A stretch of 64,000 bases of DNA from Fremontodendron californicum (GCA_030761205.1 JAULJL010000015.1:14947501-15011500); one strand, 5' to 3'. Positions 11,066 to 23,486 are shown, numbered from the stretch's first letter. The notes: generated by a model from the sequence alone, not told the origin. A program made the numbers and translations.

Positions 11066-12923
11066 ATGTAAATATTATTTTTACTAATCTTCAAAATAGA
11101 ATTAAAAAAAAAAAAATTTGATGTGTTTTAAGCCATTTAGAAGTATTCATTCTGAACAAGGTCTGAGTAAGGGAGACTTGAGACATACCTTGTCAGTTTG
11201 ATTTTAATCTTTTTATGTTTACTTGTTAATTTTTGTTTAGTATTTTAGGATTATTTAGGTTGCATGAGTTTGTTTTGTTTTGAGTCTTAGTTATTCCTAT
11301 TCTTATGTTATTAGTTCTTTTCTCTTACACATGATTCTTTCATTTGGGTTAATAGACTTACATTGAGGACAATGTAAGAATTAAGTGTGGGGGGAACGAT
11401 TTAGGATTTCTTTTATTTTTGTCTACTATTTTTTTTTATGAGTCTTTATTATTATTATTATTTTTTTTAATGTGTTCTAGTTCCTTTTTAATACAATGAT
11501 GAGATATAAATTGCATAAGTCTAAAACAGATTTATTAGTGAGAAGATTTTCATGAGAATTGAGCTTGATGTCAACCTTTTTATGAGCCAATGTTAATATG
11601 ATATGTTGATTGAGAAAGAAGCATGTTTAGACTTAATCTGACTTGTATAATCATCCTTGTGAGTTTTTGAGCCTATAATGATTGATGCATTATACAAATC
11701 AATCTAATTTCTTTCTTGAGTGCTCTTATGATTACATGATTCTCTAGAACTTGCTTTAAACCGTTTGAGACTATATTGATACATGTGACAACATGAATAT
11801 GATAGAGGCATTAGGATTATAACCAGAGCCAAACAGCCATCCATTATTAATGTTCTAAGAGAACATCCCCACTAGTGAGCCAATTTGAGCCTACATTAAA
11901 TATGCTATTTTATTGGTAACCAGAACTTACACCTAGCCTAAATATACTTATATCCTTACCCTTGTTCTAAAGATGGATTATATATTTTGAGACATATTGC
12001 AAAAACAAGGGATACTTTTTGAAAATTTGGGTTAGAACGAAAGATAAGTGTGGGGGAGGAGAGAGGCAAAAGTCAAGAGAAAAAGAAAGGGATCATTGTC
12101 AAATACATTCCCATATTAAAAAAAAAAAAAAAAAATCTTCTCTTGAACTTCTAGTTAAAGTAAAGAAAAAGATGTTACAAAGTTGGTTAGAATGAAGCAA
12201 AGGCTCAACATGAATATTTAGCCTATGTTATTATGTGCTTTATAAGAGTTTTGAGAAGTTTTATTTGTATGATCTTATTATGTCTCTAAAATCTATGAAC
12301 TCTTTGGAACCTTTGTGATATCTTTATCCTTTTGTTCTTTAACCACATTATAACCCTTTGGCCCCATTACAACCTTGAATAAAGACCTCTTGATTTATGA
12401 AGTTGTATGATCTAAATAGTGGAGAATAGGTGGAAAAGCAAGCATATGGTAGAAGTGTTTTCATGAGATTGATTGAGTGTAAACACTTTACCACTACTTT
12501 AAAGAGTGAAAATCAAGAGAGTATCCCATGTGAGAAGTTGAGATTAAGTTTGAATATACACTATTTTGATTGAAATATGTTATGTTAATATTGGCTTAAC
12601 TCAAACTATTTACATTCAAGCAAGATTTTTTGTGAATTTCTTTAAGCTATTGATTAGTTTTTAAGACTTGTCCAATGATTATCTCTAATTTATATTGGAA
12701 GGATTAGTTATAATTATTATTTTTAGTTTTTCTTATGTCTTCAATGTTTGTGGGTATCGTCCTAGTAAACCCTCACGAGACTAAACTCGTCCACTAGGGA
12801 CACCTAGGGGTTTAAAGGCTTGTGTCACATGCTAAGTGCCACCGTGATTTCCTACGAAAATGGATTAGATTAGATTTTCTTATTTTATTTTTATTGAGTC
12901 GTTGCTAGGGACTAGCAACAATC
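11066..12923 (+). other. Noncoding 3' region of copy 1
   Basis: No gene is seen in these 1.86 kb. Two purine blocks, AAGTGTGGGGGG at 11383-11396 (after ATTGAGGACAATGT) and ATAAGTGTGGGGG near 12044-12056, repeat the motif of the real polypurine tract. The envelope-like ORF found here in some Athila elements is absent. The sister copy carries a 1.1-kb block with an ORF that is absent here (boundary near 11095). Confidence 0.8.
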
Positions 12924-12937
12924 TAAGTGTGGGGGTG
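12924..12937 (+). other. Polypurine tract region before the 3' LTR, copy 1
   Basis: AAGTGTGGGGGTG directly precedes the 3' LTR start at 12938, the position where plus-strand DNA synthesis is primed. The same motif sits at the matching place in the sister copy (51651-51666, minus). Confidence 0.8.
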
Positions 12938-14436
12938 TGATAACTCGTATAATTATATAGTTTTTAGTTATGTTTTATTATTGTTTTGTGTCAAATACGA
13001 GTTATTATTGTTTAGTCTAATTGTGTTTATGATCTTTTATATTTTTATGTAATTTGGTGTTTTTCACAAGTTTCTTTGAGTGATTTCAGATTACTAGAAT
13101 TAAGGGCAAATCCAGTTCAGTTCCAGTTCCGACACCGTTTACCATATCAGCTATATCTCGAGTTTCACTGAAGCAATAAGGCTAAAATTTGTAGCCATGC
13201 AAAGCTAAGAGGCATATCTATCTTTTTCATGTTTTACACTTCTTGAAACGGAGTCGTTTTCCCTAGCGAAATCGACCATCAAGTTGGCTGATGTGCAATG
13301 ACGTCTGTGCTGACCTGTTTTCGTATTTTGCCCATATCTTCTTATCCACATCAGCAAATACGCTGATTCCAACGGCTATAGATCCGTCACTGATAGGGGT
13401 ATATTTTTCTAGAAGACCATTTTATCAGATCGAGCCTCCAACATTGACAAAATCGACCATCAAGCTGGCTGATCAGAATTGTCATACAATATGACGAAAA
13501 TTGTTAGAAAAATGCACCCACCTATTATACCTACCTTTGAAATTTGTAAAGCTTGTCTCTTGTCATTTAGCCCTCCAAAATGTGTATAAATAGAGGGCCT
13601 TGGATGAGTATTGGGATACATTGGTACATTGGTAGGATATTAGCAATTGTAATAAAATTCTCTAAGTTTTCTTCTTCTTTCCTTTCTCTAGTTTTCTTTT
13701 TCTTTATTTACTTATGCTTCTTACATTTCTTTTCATTTTATTCATATCTAGTATGTGTTGCTAATCATATTGTTGAGGTGATGAGGTGAAGCTTTTGGTA
13801 AATGCTAAGGTTAGTCTCTTAAACATGAGCTAAAATGAATCATCATTTATAAACACTAGTATAGATAATATTTTCTTTTGGTTTAAAATCATACTTGCTA
13901 AGTAGAGATCTTGATTCATTATTGACAATGAAAATGGCACAGTAAATGCTTGGTTTCATAACCTTGATTTGTTGTAGACATATACCTTGGCATAAGGAAT
14001 GCTTGGACTCTTTTTATGAGTTTTGAGGACACCAAATGAACATAATATCATATGCTATGGACGTTGGACAATTTGGACTGAATTGCTAAACCTTCCGATT
14101 GGAACCTCCTTTATGTGTGGATTTCAATTGTGTAATAAAACAAGATTAATCTTAGCATAACACCAAGAGTGGATTCTCTAACCTCAACATCTTTACTTAT
14201 TGTTTTTTATCTTGTTAATTTCTATTATGTTATTTTGTTTATTTTGTTCTCTAGTATCTTGTTTATCTTGTTTTGTTGTTGATTCCCTAATATCTTGTTT
14301 ACTTTCTTTTTCTTATATATTTATAAACTTATACTTACTAATACGCTTCCCTGTGGTTCGACCTCGGACACCCGAGAATTTATTACTTGAACATAACCTG
14401 CACTTGGGTTTACAACTCTTAATTGAGTCTCCATCA
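12938..14436 (+). repeat. 3' LTR of copy 1
   Basis: 1499 bp, the same length as the 5' LTR with about 13 substitutions seen by eye, for example GAGGTATATC against GAGGCATATC. TATA box at 13585-13593. It is followed by the target duplication CCACT and then by LINE coding sequence, which resumes where it stopped at 6648. Confidence 0.95.
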
Positions 14437-14441
14437 CCACT

Positions 14442-16213
14442 CCTTGAACCCACTTAGCATCAATCTCCATTAATTCTTTCTCAACAATTCTGATTCGGTC
14501 CTCAATTGTATTTCTTTTGTTTTTTTGCCAATCCTTAATGACCATCGTCAGATTTCGAAACTTTCCCCATGCACTACCCGTTTTTTCCTTATCCTATGCA
14601 TCCGATATCACCTTGTCAAAACCATCTTCCAAGAACCAATGATCATAGAAACGGAATGGTATTGGACCCCATTTTGTATTTTCTGACATTAAGCAAATGG
14701 CATTATGGTCCGATAGAAAATTAGGCAATCTCTGTAGAGAAATGTCCAAAAAATGAACCAACAAATCCAGAGAAAATAAGAATCGATCTAATTTGCTCCA
14801 TGACATACTCTCCCTAACAGAACAACATGTAAAATTCCCCCCTCATAGGAATCTCAATCAACCCGGCTTGAGAAACAAAGGTCTGGAAATCAGACATAGC
14901 TCTTACATTGCAGTGTCGACCTGTATGTTCCTCGATATGCATAATTGCATTGAAATCACCTCAAAAAAACCAAGGTCCTGTAAAAATTGACATCCTGTTT
15001 CGAAGTTCTTCCCATAATTCCCTTTTCCCCTCATCGTCATTTGGCGCATAGATATTAACTATGGCTACCTTTGTATTCCTCTATGTAAATTCACCCAATA
15101 GAATCAAATATCTGAACTTTTGAATGATCTCTGACAGCACAAAAACTCTATCATCCCAACAAGTTATCATTCCACTCGATCTGCCCTCTGAAGCTACTAT
15201 TTCCATCGACCCGTACCTATCATACCAAATCTGTCGCATTAGACTTTGCTGAACACTCTCTAACTTAGTCTCTTGCAAAAGAAGTAACCATGGTTTATGT
15301 TTAGAAGTCAAACGTCGAACCATTCTCACCTTCTCCTTTGTTCCCAGCCCCCTAACATTAAAAGAGATAATCTTCATAACAAATTAAATTACACCCCTGT
15401 TCATTTTCAAAGCCCATCTAAACTTTCTCTCTTCCACATGTTGTCTCCGCATCTCTTTCCTCCATTTTTGATAGCCTTCTTACAATGTCACTATCATGCC
15501 CATTGCTATGTAATCCCATTTTCTATCCCTGTAGCCATATTGATTGGCCTTCATTTAAAAAACACTATCCCCCTGCTCTCTCATATCATTATTAATGAGA
15601 CCCTTAGATCTCGTTCTTGGATAATTCCTATTATTAATATTCAAAGTCAGCAAACCCAAGAGTTTTTTAGGCCTACCTCGTTTTCTCGGTGTGATCATCA
15701 CCTCTGTCAGCAGCACATCCTCATGTCTATCAACACCGTTCGCTGATTCAAAAACCTCTCTTTGGTGTCTTGCCTCCTCCTCTTGTTGATTGCCAAAATC
15801 TGCTTCTGTTTTTTCTCCAGATTAGTCCACTTGTTCGTTCCCAGTCTCCTCATCATTTTCGCTTCTGATTAGCTTATTAAAAGGAGAGCCTCTAAAATCC
15901 GCTGTTTCTACTACTGTCTCAACTCCACAATTTCTTTTATCGGCATCCGATTCACCACATTCACTAACTTCCCAATATTGTGTGAAATTATCCGGGTACT
16001 GCAATGTTGATGAAAAATCTCCCAAAATTTGTAAAAGAACTTTTCCTCCATTAATAACACAAGAGAACAACCTATTAAAAGCAAAAGGTTTTGAGCAAGA
16101 AATAAGAATCCTAGCCATATCAAATCTTTCTCGCGATAAAGTCTTCTCATCAACCGCTATGAATCTCCCCTATTGTTCCGCTAGAGCCTTGAACCGCTTA
16201 AGATATCTTCCAA
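14442..16213 (-). pseudogene. LINE, ORF1 remnant and endonuclease half
   Basis: The 5' half of the LINE whose RT lies at 4313-6648. From 16213 down, an ORF1 piece reads FKALAEQ-stop-GRFIAVDEKTLSRERFD then MARILISCSKPFAF, the DUF4283-type gag-like domain of plant LINEs. The ORF2 endonuclease starts near 15377 with MKIISFNVRGLG and LLQETKLE. Further down are GDFNAI (near 14950, in a broken frame) and LSDHNAI (14594-14806). These are the Asn, Glu, Asp and SDH motifs of apurinic-type endonucleases that nick target DNA. Frameshifts and stops make it nonfunctional. ORF1 is cut at its N-terminal side at 16213, so the LINE was 5'-truncated on insertion or cut later. The linker continues across the insertion into 6648. 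Confidence 0.88.
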
Positions 16214-16218
16214 ATTAA

Positions 16219-18982
16219 ACAAGTCTCAAGAGGCAAAATCTGCTCCTACCCAAGACAAAGGTAAAGGCAAAATCACTTTGAAGGAGAGGCAAGAAAAGAA
16301 GTATCCCTTTCCTGATTCTGATGTTTCAAGCATACTTGAAGAACTTCTAAAGAGTAAGTTGATTCAGTTGCCAAAAATAAAGCGACCTGAAGAAGCTGAT
16401 AAATTGGATGACCCCAATTATTGCAAGTATCATCGCTTGATTAGCCACCCTCTAGAGAAGTGCTTTGTTTTGAAGAACAAAATCATGCGACTCTATGAAG
16501 AAGGGAAAATCGAGTTTGAAAAAAAGCGATGTCATCAAATCTGGCATTAATCAGTATGGTTTCTCACTCCAATTCGTTGAATAGAACCATAATATTCGGC
16601 TCTTTTGATCCTATCATACTAGCTCCATGCACAAGTACAATGGTAGATCTTCAAGGAAATGTGGATAACCACTTGCTTCAAAAAAAAAGTCAAGATGAAG
16701 ATGGTTGGACTCTAGTCACAAGGCGAAAAGGCATAAAGAAGAATCCTCCAAAGCCTGTGAAAATAAAAGCTAAGATGATCAAGCAACCATATCAAACTCC
16801 AAAGCCTAAAGTGCCTCAAGAAGCAACAATCCCATCTAGGAGTGAAAATTCAGCTGGGAAAAAGTCAAGAAGGCCAATCACTTTAAACGATTCATGCCAA
16901 TTCAGCTCAAAAATGAAGATTTGGTTTCCATGACTTGTTATCAAGTCGGTGCCAATGAAAATGTTGAAAATAAAGACAATGTTGACACAGTAGAATTTGA
17001 AGCTAGTGATCATTCTTGTGCTATGAAAATTAACTTTTTTGATGAAGATCTGTTGCTGGGATCAACTCTTCATAATCGGCCATTATTCGTCATAGGATAT
17101 GCTTGTGAACAAAAGATCAACCGAATTTTGGTGGATGATGGTTCCGCTATCAACATACTCCCTTGAAGACAATGAAATAATTAGGAGTTCCTTTGGATGA
17201 ATTGCTGCAAAGCCACTTGATGATTCAAGGATTCAACCAAGTGGGCAAAGAGCTCTCGAAAAACTTAGACTTCAGCTTTTCATTAGAGATATGGAGTCAA
17301 ATCTACTTTTCCATGTGATCGATGCCAAGATGACGTACAACATGTTGTTAGGACAACCGTAGATACATCAAAATGGTGTAGTCTTTTCAACTCTTCACCA
17401 ATGCCTCAAGTATTGTAGAAACGGTCAAGTCAAGACAATCTTTGTAAAAGTTAAGTAAGTTACTATAGCAAAAGCACATTTCGCAGATGCAAAGTTTTAC
17501 CTAGAAGGTGCATTTATAGAATAAGTAATGTCCAACCCGATGCAAGAATCAAAGCAAAAGGGAAAGAATTTGGCTTCCTCCACAATTGGAGAAGATGAAA
17601 TTGCTCAAGGTTTAAAGAATTTGACTATTCCCCTCACTAACTTGGAATAATCAAAAGGTCTTAAGCCTCCACTGAAAGGATTTGTTAGGCCATTAGAGGA
17701 ACCTCTTTTTAAACATCAAGATCTTTCTTCTTATCGAACCAAATATTTTGATCCTAATGTCTATAGATTGCTTGTCAAAGCTGGATATAAACAAGAGGAT
17801 GTTGCAAAATTGGCTCACGAGACAGAATAGTCTAGCAAAGAAAAGCCTAAAAGTTCATTCAAGGTCCGTCAGATCTGGAGAAACAAAACTGATTACGTCG
17901 GAACTTCTAGGGGACTTGGGTATTCTCCATTAAAATTGAAGATTCATAAAGAAACTTCAAGATACATAAATGTGGAGGAAGTTACCGAGGAGCAAGAAGA
18001 TTCAGTAGAGCCACCAAGACCTTCAGTATTTGATCGCTTGGGAACACGCCCAACACGATGTTCAGTGTTTGATCGTTTGAGCACTCAATCATCATGAAGG
18101 TCAATTTTTTAACGAATGAGTGGAGAATGTAGTGAAGCTTCTGTGAGTAAGCCAATTCCCATTCAATCAAGACTTGAAAGTCCAAACTCCAAAAAGGTTA
18201 ACCATAGCCGAAAGAGAAAAGCTTCCGAGGAATCAAGGGATTTTCACAGCAAAATTCCTTCTCGGATAAAAAGGCAAAACGAATGGAAGGTAACTACTGG
18301 TGAAGTCTTGAAAGCTAGAAAGCACACAGTGGTTATAACCAAATAGGTTCCATCCTCAGAGGAAGATTAACTTGAAGAAACAGAAATCCTTGCTTCAAAC
18401 CATGTATCTGTAAAAGAAGTTGGTGAAGAATCTCAAGAGGAAGAAGCCTGAGAAGCCCCTTCATCATTTGAAGAAGGAAATCAAGCTATTATTGACAAGC
18501 TAAAGGAGGTTAACATCGATACTATTGAAGATCCACGTCCGGTCTTTATTAATGATTGCTCACCTCTAGAATAGGAAAAAGCCTATCTTGATCTTTTGAT
18601 AAAGTATCGAGATGTCTTTGCTTGGACTTACAAAGAGATGCCGGAACTTGATCCAAAAGTAGCTTTGCATCAACTGGCTATTAAGAAAAGTGTTCGACCT
18701 ATCAAGCAAGCACAACAACGCTTGGAGTGCTATCAAGCTCGACTATCTAAAGCTTTTAACAAGAAAGTCCAGCCACGATCTTTCCAAATTCGAGATTTAG
18801 TCCTTGCTGTGAGAAGACCAATAAATACTTCACATCATATTGGCAACAAGTTCCTTTCAAAATGGGATGGACCATACGTTGTTCGAGAAGTTTATACCAA
18901 TGGTGCATACAAGATTGTTGATCAAGATGGTGTCAATGTTGGACCGATCAATGGCAAGTTTTTGAAGCTTTACTATACTTAA
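16219..18982 (+). pseudogene. Broken gypsy polyprotein: gag end, protease, RT start fused to integrase tail
   Basis: Blocks in order are: gag-side motif TLKERQEKKYPFPDSDV and YCKYHRLISHPLEKCFVLK (16278-16550); a linker with WTLVTRRK; protease with ILVDDGSAINILP (near 17125-17166) and MLLGQP (near 17345); a spacer with VFDRLG-type repeats (18029, 18065); and a final open block 18596-18982. That block starts YRDVFAWTYKEMPELDP and RPIKQAQQR, the entry to a gypsy reverse transcriptase. It then jumps to YQARLSKAFNKKV and KWDGPYVVREVYTNGAYK, the integrase C-terminus, so RT, RNase H and the integrase core are deleted. At least seven in-frame stops make it a pseudogene. It is unrelated in sequence to the 8327-11065 ORF but has the same kind of deletion. 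Confidence 0.8.
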
Positions 18983-18988
18983 AGAAAA

Positions 18989-19112
18989 TGTTGCTCCTAA
19001 GCAAGAGCTTAAACTGTCGTATGTTGCTCCTAAGTAAGAGCTTAAACTGTCGTATGTTGCTCCTAAGCAAGAGCTTAAACTGTCGTATGTTGCTCCTAAG
19101 CAAGAGCTTAAA
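18989..19112. repeat. 33-bp tandem repeat, four units
   Basis: The unit TGTTGCTCCTAAGCAAGAGC plus TTAAACTGTCGTA occurs four times directly after the polyprotein stop. Each unit carries GCTC and GAGC 8 bases apart, so it can form a short stem. The last unit is diverged at its end. Confidence 0.9.
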
Positions 19113-20411
19113 CTACACATTCAAAGAAAAGAAAAAAGTCCACTAAGTTGAAAATCCTTTCTAGGACAACTTAGGCAAAAGTTAGGGCACAAAAAAAATG
19201 ATGAACTACGTTCTGACTTGATCCTTCAAATTTGAGGGTACATAGGCAGCTTGGTTTCATTGCCAAGTTTAGTCCAAACAAAAAAAATATATATTTGTTT
19301 GATTCAAATATTATCTTTTGTTTACTTGAAAGTATCATGATAATCCCCATTCAAATGTCATGAGTCAAGTTGTTTTTCAAGTCAAACAAATCTTTTACAA
19401 ATTAAATATCCTTTGGAATTTAATTTGTAGGCAATACAAAGCTTTGATACAAAAGTACTTTAGAAAGTGTAAAAGATTGTCTTCTAAAATGATTTATGCA
19501 GTAAAAAAAAAATAATTTCATTCCAAATTTGAAAAGAGATTACAATGTTGGGAAAAGTCCCTAACAATCCTGAGAACTAAGAAAAATTTCCAAAAAAAAA
19601 AAAAAAGAAATTACATCAAACGGGATTGAAGGCTTCTATTTGAAATTCTTCAAGTCTTCTCGAGAGGTTTCCAACATATTTCGCAACAAATCTAAGCTTT
19701 TAGCTTCATTCTCACTATGGGTAGTAGAAGACTCAATGGAACTCATCTCTTCATGAAATGTGGAGGTGTTAACTTTCTGGCCTTCCAGTTCGTCTCTAGT
19801 GAAGATTCAAAGTCATTAAACTTTTGGGCTTGTGCAAAGGAGTCTTCCACCATGCCTTTCAATTAAGATGGATCGACGAACTTGATTGCTTCTATTGCAT
19901 CGGAGATCTTGTAGACATCTGCAACAAGTAAAGAAACTCGATCAGAAGAAGTGCAAACAATCCTTGGTTAAAATTCAACTGACTATCGGATGTCACTTTA
20001 GCAGCAATAAACTTAGAAAATTCTAGCGATGCAAGATGACTAACTTCAATAGGACTTCAGAATATGCAAAGTATTCCTAACCATCATGTCGAGACAAACA
20101 TCTTTTTAGTTGGCAATGGTGCTTAGAACATCATCTTCAATCTCAACTACAAGTTTGTTGAACTCATGTGGATCAAAAACTGAAGCTTCACTTCTGGCAG
20201 GGATGTATCATCATGGAATTCTTTTGGCTTGATTCACTTCTAACGTCTTTCATGATCATTCTCATCAACTGAATCTTCAATGATCACATTATTCTTCCTT
20301 TGAGCTTTGTTGACTAATGGAACTGATCGAAGAACCACTTTGGAAGTCTTTAGATGCTCAAGCAACATCAAGTCTTAAGACAAAGCTTAAGCGCTTGAAG
20401 TTCTAATAAGT
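19113..20411. other. Noncoding 3' region of the decayed gypsy element
   Basis: Holds the conserved gypsy downstream marker at 19203-19252 and A-rich stretches. Text from 19620 on has many short frames with stops and no recognisable domain. No gene is supported. Confidence 0.6.
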
Positions 20412-20851
20412 TGATCCTCGGTCTTGACACAAAAACTTCTTGGATGAATCTTCCTTGGAAATCAAGCTCGGTGCACACTCTGTCTGTCACCATCTTGATG
20501 CTACAACGTCTTGGATGAATCTTCCTTGGCCATCAAGTTTGATGCATGCTCTATCTGATCATCCATCTTGATACAACAACATCTTGGATGAATATTCCTT
20601 GGCCATCAAGTTTGGTGCATACTCTATATGTCGCCATCTTGATGCTACAACATCCTGGATGAATCTTCCTTGGCCATCAAGTTCGGTGCATACTCTATCT
20701 TTGGCCATCTTGATGCTTCAATGTCTTGGATGAATCTTCCTTGGTTGTTAAGTTCGGTGCATACCCTATCTTTCTCCATCTTGATGCTACAATATCTTGG
20801 ACGAATCTTCCTTTGTCATCAAGTTTGTTGTATACTCTATCTTTCGGCGTC
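20412..20851. repeat. Diverged tandem repeat of about 70 bp
   Basis: About six units share CTTGGATGAATCTTCCTTGG, then CATCAAGTT(T/C)GGTGCATACTCTATCT, then CCATCTTGATGCTACAA. Unit starts at 20635, 20705 and 20777 give a period of 70-72. Short open frames across it are a by-product of the repeats. Confidence 0.85.
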
Positions 20852-21061
20852 ATGGGTAAACCTTCTAGCTTGTGCAAGTCTCATAATGGAAGCTTCCTTA
20901 ATGGCAAGATGGAGAGCATTAGCGGCCGGGCATCAATCTTCAAGGCACATGTGAACGTTGTTGGTGGATGGGCAACAATCTTCACAATACTTGGACTCCA
21001 TCATTGGTTCATATGAAGAATGTTGGTAGCTGGCCTTCAATCTCCGCGACCATCAAGGATC

Positions 21062-21440
21062 TCTCAAAGTGGTCTTCAAAGGTCTTGAACGAGATTCTCC
21101 TATGATTTTGAAGGTCTTGAAGAAAGATCTACCAAGAAGATAGATTCTTCGAAAGGTCTTGAAAGGGATTCTCCAATGATCTTGAAAGTCTTGAAGAAAA
21201 GATCCGCCAAGAAGATAGATTCTCTGAAAGGTCTTGAACAAGATTCTCCGATGATCTTGAAAGTCTTGAAGAAAGATCCGCCAAGAAGATAGATTCTCTG
21301 AAAGGTCTTGAACGAGATTCTCCGATGATCTTGAAGGTCTTGAAGAAAGATTCGCCAAGAAGAAAGATCATCCGAAAGTCTTGAAATAAATCTTCGAAAG
21401 TCTTGAAGGAAGTTCTCCAATAATCTTCAAAATCTTGGAA
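21062..21440. repeat. Tandem repeat of about 75 bp
   Basis: Four to five units built on AAAGGTCTTGAACGAGATTC, TCCGATGATCTTGAAGGTC and GAAGAAAGATCCGCCAAGAAG. The period is a multiple of three, so all reading frames stay open through it and give repetitive 25-residue translations; I do not consider these genes. Confidence 0.85.
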
Positions 21441-23244
21441 GAATGTTCTTCAAAAGTCTTGAAAGAATATCCCCAATATGCCTATTCAAAAATAGGATTG
21501 ACATGGAGATTAGAAACATCCTACCTTTGGAGAAGATTGTAAGGCTTGAGAAAGTTTTCTCGAACAATCTTTAAAAATAACATATCAGATGTGAGCTTAT
21601 CAATGAGGAGATATAATTCTTTTCTAATGTCTTCCTTTGGAAAGAACGACAAGATGATTTTTGTGATCTTTGAAGTACACTATGATGGTTCTACAAAAGA
21701 AAATAACATGTCATAGTAAATAGAGAGTTAAAAAAAAAAACTTGAAAATAAAGTCTTGGACAAGTGGCGCATGAAAAAGAATGAAAACATGTAATGCATG
21801 AACACGTTTCTTTATCCTTAAAAGTAATGCATGAGATTTATTTATGGCAAAGTTGATGAAACATGCAAGAGAAACGTGTAACGTGTTGACATGCATGGCA
21901 AAGCTATAACTTGCATGGTTATTGGTAACCATTAAATTAGAATGCAAGGTGTCAACATGCATGCAATTTACAAGTGACAAGTATATATATATATATATTG
22001 AAATAACCGGTATATATATATATATATATGTTGTCATCTAATTCATGTAATTTGAAATAATCGGTTTAGTTAAAAGGCTGATGAAGTTGACCATGGACCA
22101 ACTCGTAAACGAGTTTCAAAGCCGTGAGTTCCCGTTACCCTGGTTTGCGCTGGGAACAGACATAAAGAACAAAACATGATCAAATAAACGGTAGGTTTCA
22201 ACTGAGAAGCCGCTGGGCTTGTGACTGTTGCAACACATCTCCCAATTCACATTGAAGATGCCATGAATTTGAGGTTCCCGTGATGCTGGGCCAAGGTATC
22301 AACAATGCAGCCGAATAACATGACAAGTCCGCAGCATAATTCTTTGTCTTCTTTACCTGGGGTTTCGACAGCACATCAGCTCCTAAGGAGAAACTGTTCC
22401 AGCTTGTGATGTTAAAAAAAGTGAAAAGCAATTCGAGAGTGAAGCTGATGCAAAAGTTTCTGGATGAGACCCGTGTATGTCATGTGAATTATCATGTAAA
22501 GCCGTTGATTGCTTCATTAAAGTTTTATCCAGAGACAAGTCTTTGACGTGAAACTGGGCCATATCAATTATCATCTCCTAATGTTCTTCTTGATGAGAGA
22601 GCACCTACATCCTGCAACCAGTAATTGAGAATGTAAAATTAAATTGCATAAAAATAAAATAAAAAAAAAAACAGTTGCGGCAAGAAAAAGAAAAACTCAT
22701 CTAAAGTTACGAGGCTTCATGCTATTGGAAATATTTGAATTCAAAGACCTCCGATGCTTTATATACTGGTTAGAAGTCAAATCCCAATGGGATTCTAAAT
22801 AGCTTAGACTTTGAGTGAATAAGAGTTTAATCCTTATTAAACTATGACTTAAAGAATTTATCCCAAGGAATGACAAGTTCGGTGGGATTATATGACAAGG
22901 ATTTGTTTTGATTATTGTTAAAGGAGACAAATCCTAGCTGGACTACAAGAGTGAATTGGATTTGGTTGGCATAATTCTAGTTGGAATTTATCAAAGTTGC
23001 ACTAGCAGAATGCCTTAAAAATAAAAAATTCGTTTAGATTTTTGCTAAATCAAAATTAAATTTCAATACTTGCTCTTTTGTCACATACAAAATCATGTGG
23101 GAACAATTGATGTTTGCAAATTTTCTCAAGACAATGTAAAGGTGCAAATAAATTTTGGCATCAAAAGCAAATCAAATTTTAAGACTTGTCCACTTGCTAC
23201 ACTTAACAAAAATCGTGTACGTAATCAAGTCTTGAGAGGGCATT
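21441..23244. other. Noncoding stretch with a possible unrecognised coding fragment
   Basis: TA microsatellites lie at 21980-22030. On the minus strand 22198-22574 has two partly overlapping open frames, one with DMAQFHVKDLSLDKTLMKQS and one with LGADVLSKPQVKK. They have more balanced composition than the surroundings and might be pieces of a captured host gene or of the element's 3' region. I do not recognise them. From 22600 on the DNA is AT-rich without genes and ends with a purine-rich GTCTTGAGAGGGCA (23228-23242), a candidate polypurine tract. Confidence 0.4.
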
Positions 23245-23486
23245 TGTAGAAGGAGAAACTTTTTGACCAATTACAAATTACCACATGTCAATTGAGAATT
23301 CTTTTAATTAAAGGAATTTTCAATTAAATTATGAATCACCATGTGAAATTGATGACATCATATGCGATGACATCATAATTAATTATTTTATAATTAATTA
23401 AATATGTACACATGGCTTGACCAATCAAATTGCAAGGATTCATGAGTCATCCAATCAAATTTTACCCATGTGTCATAATTACTTTA

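Larger units (their letters stand above)
6649..14436 (+). mobile_element. Athila/Tat-like LTR retrotransposon, copy 1, internally deleted
   Basis: A complete 7788-bp element with two 1499-bp LTRs, a tRNA-Asp-type primer site, one long ORF (gag, protease, integrase tail), about 1.9 kb of noncoding 3' DNA and a purine-rich tract before the 3' LTR. The 5-bp target duplication CCACT is at 6644-6648 and 14437-14441. It sits inside a LINE ORF2, between endonuclease and RT. I counted about 13 differences between the LTRs by eye (near 0.9 %), so the insertion is fairly young but older than the sister copy at 50157-58837. No reverse transcriptase, RNase H or integrase core is present, so it needs enzymes from a relative. 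Confidence 0.95.

Noticed and set aside
21053..21420. Repetitive minus-strand frames with 25-residue periods
   Set aside because: By-product of a 75-bp tandem repeat whose length is a multiple of three.
22198..22431. Assignment of the coding-like segment to a named host gene
   Set aside because: I could not recognise it with any certainty, so it is listed only as unidentified.
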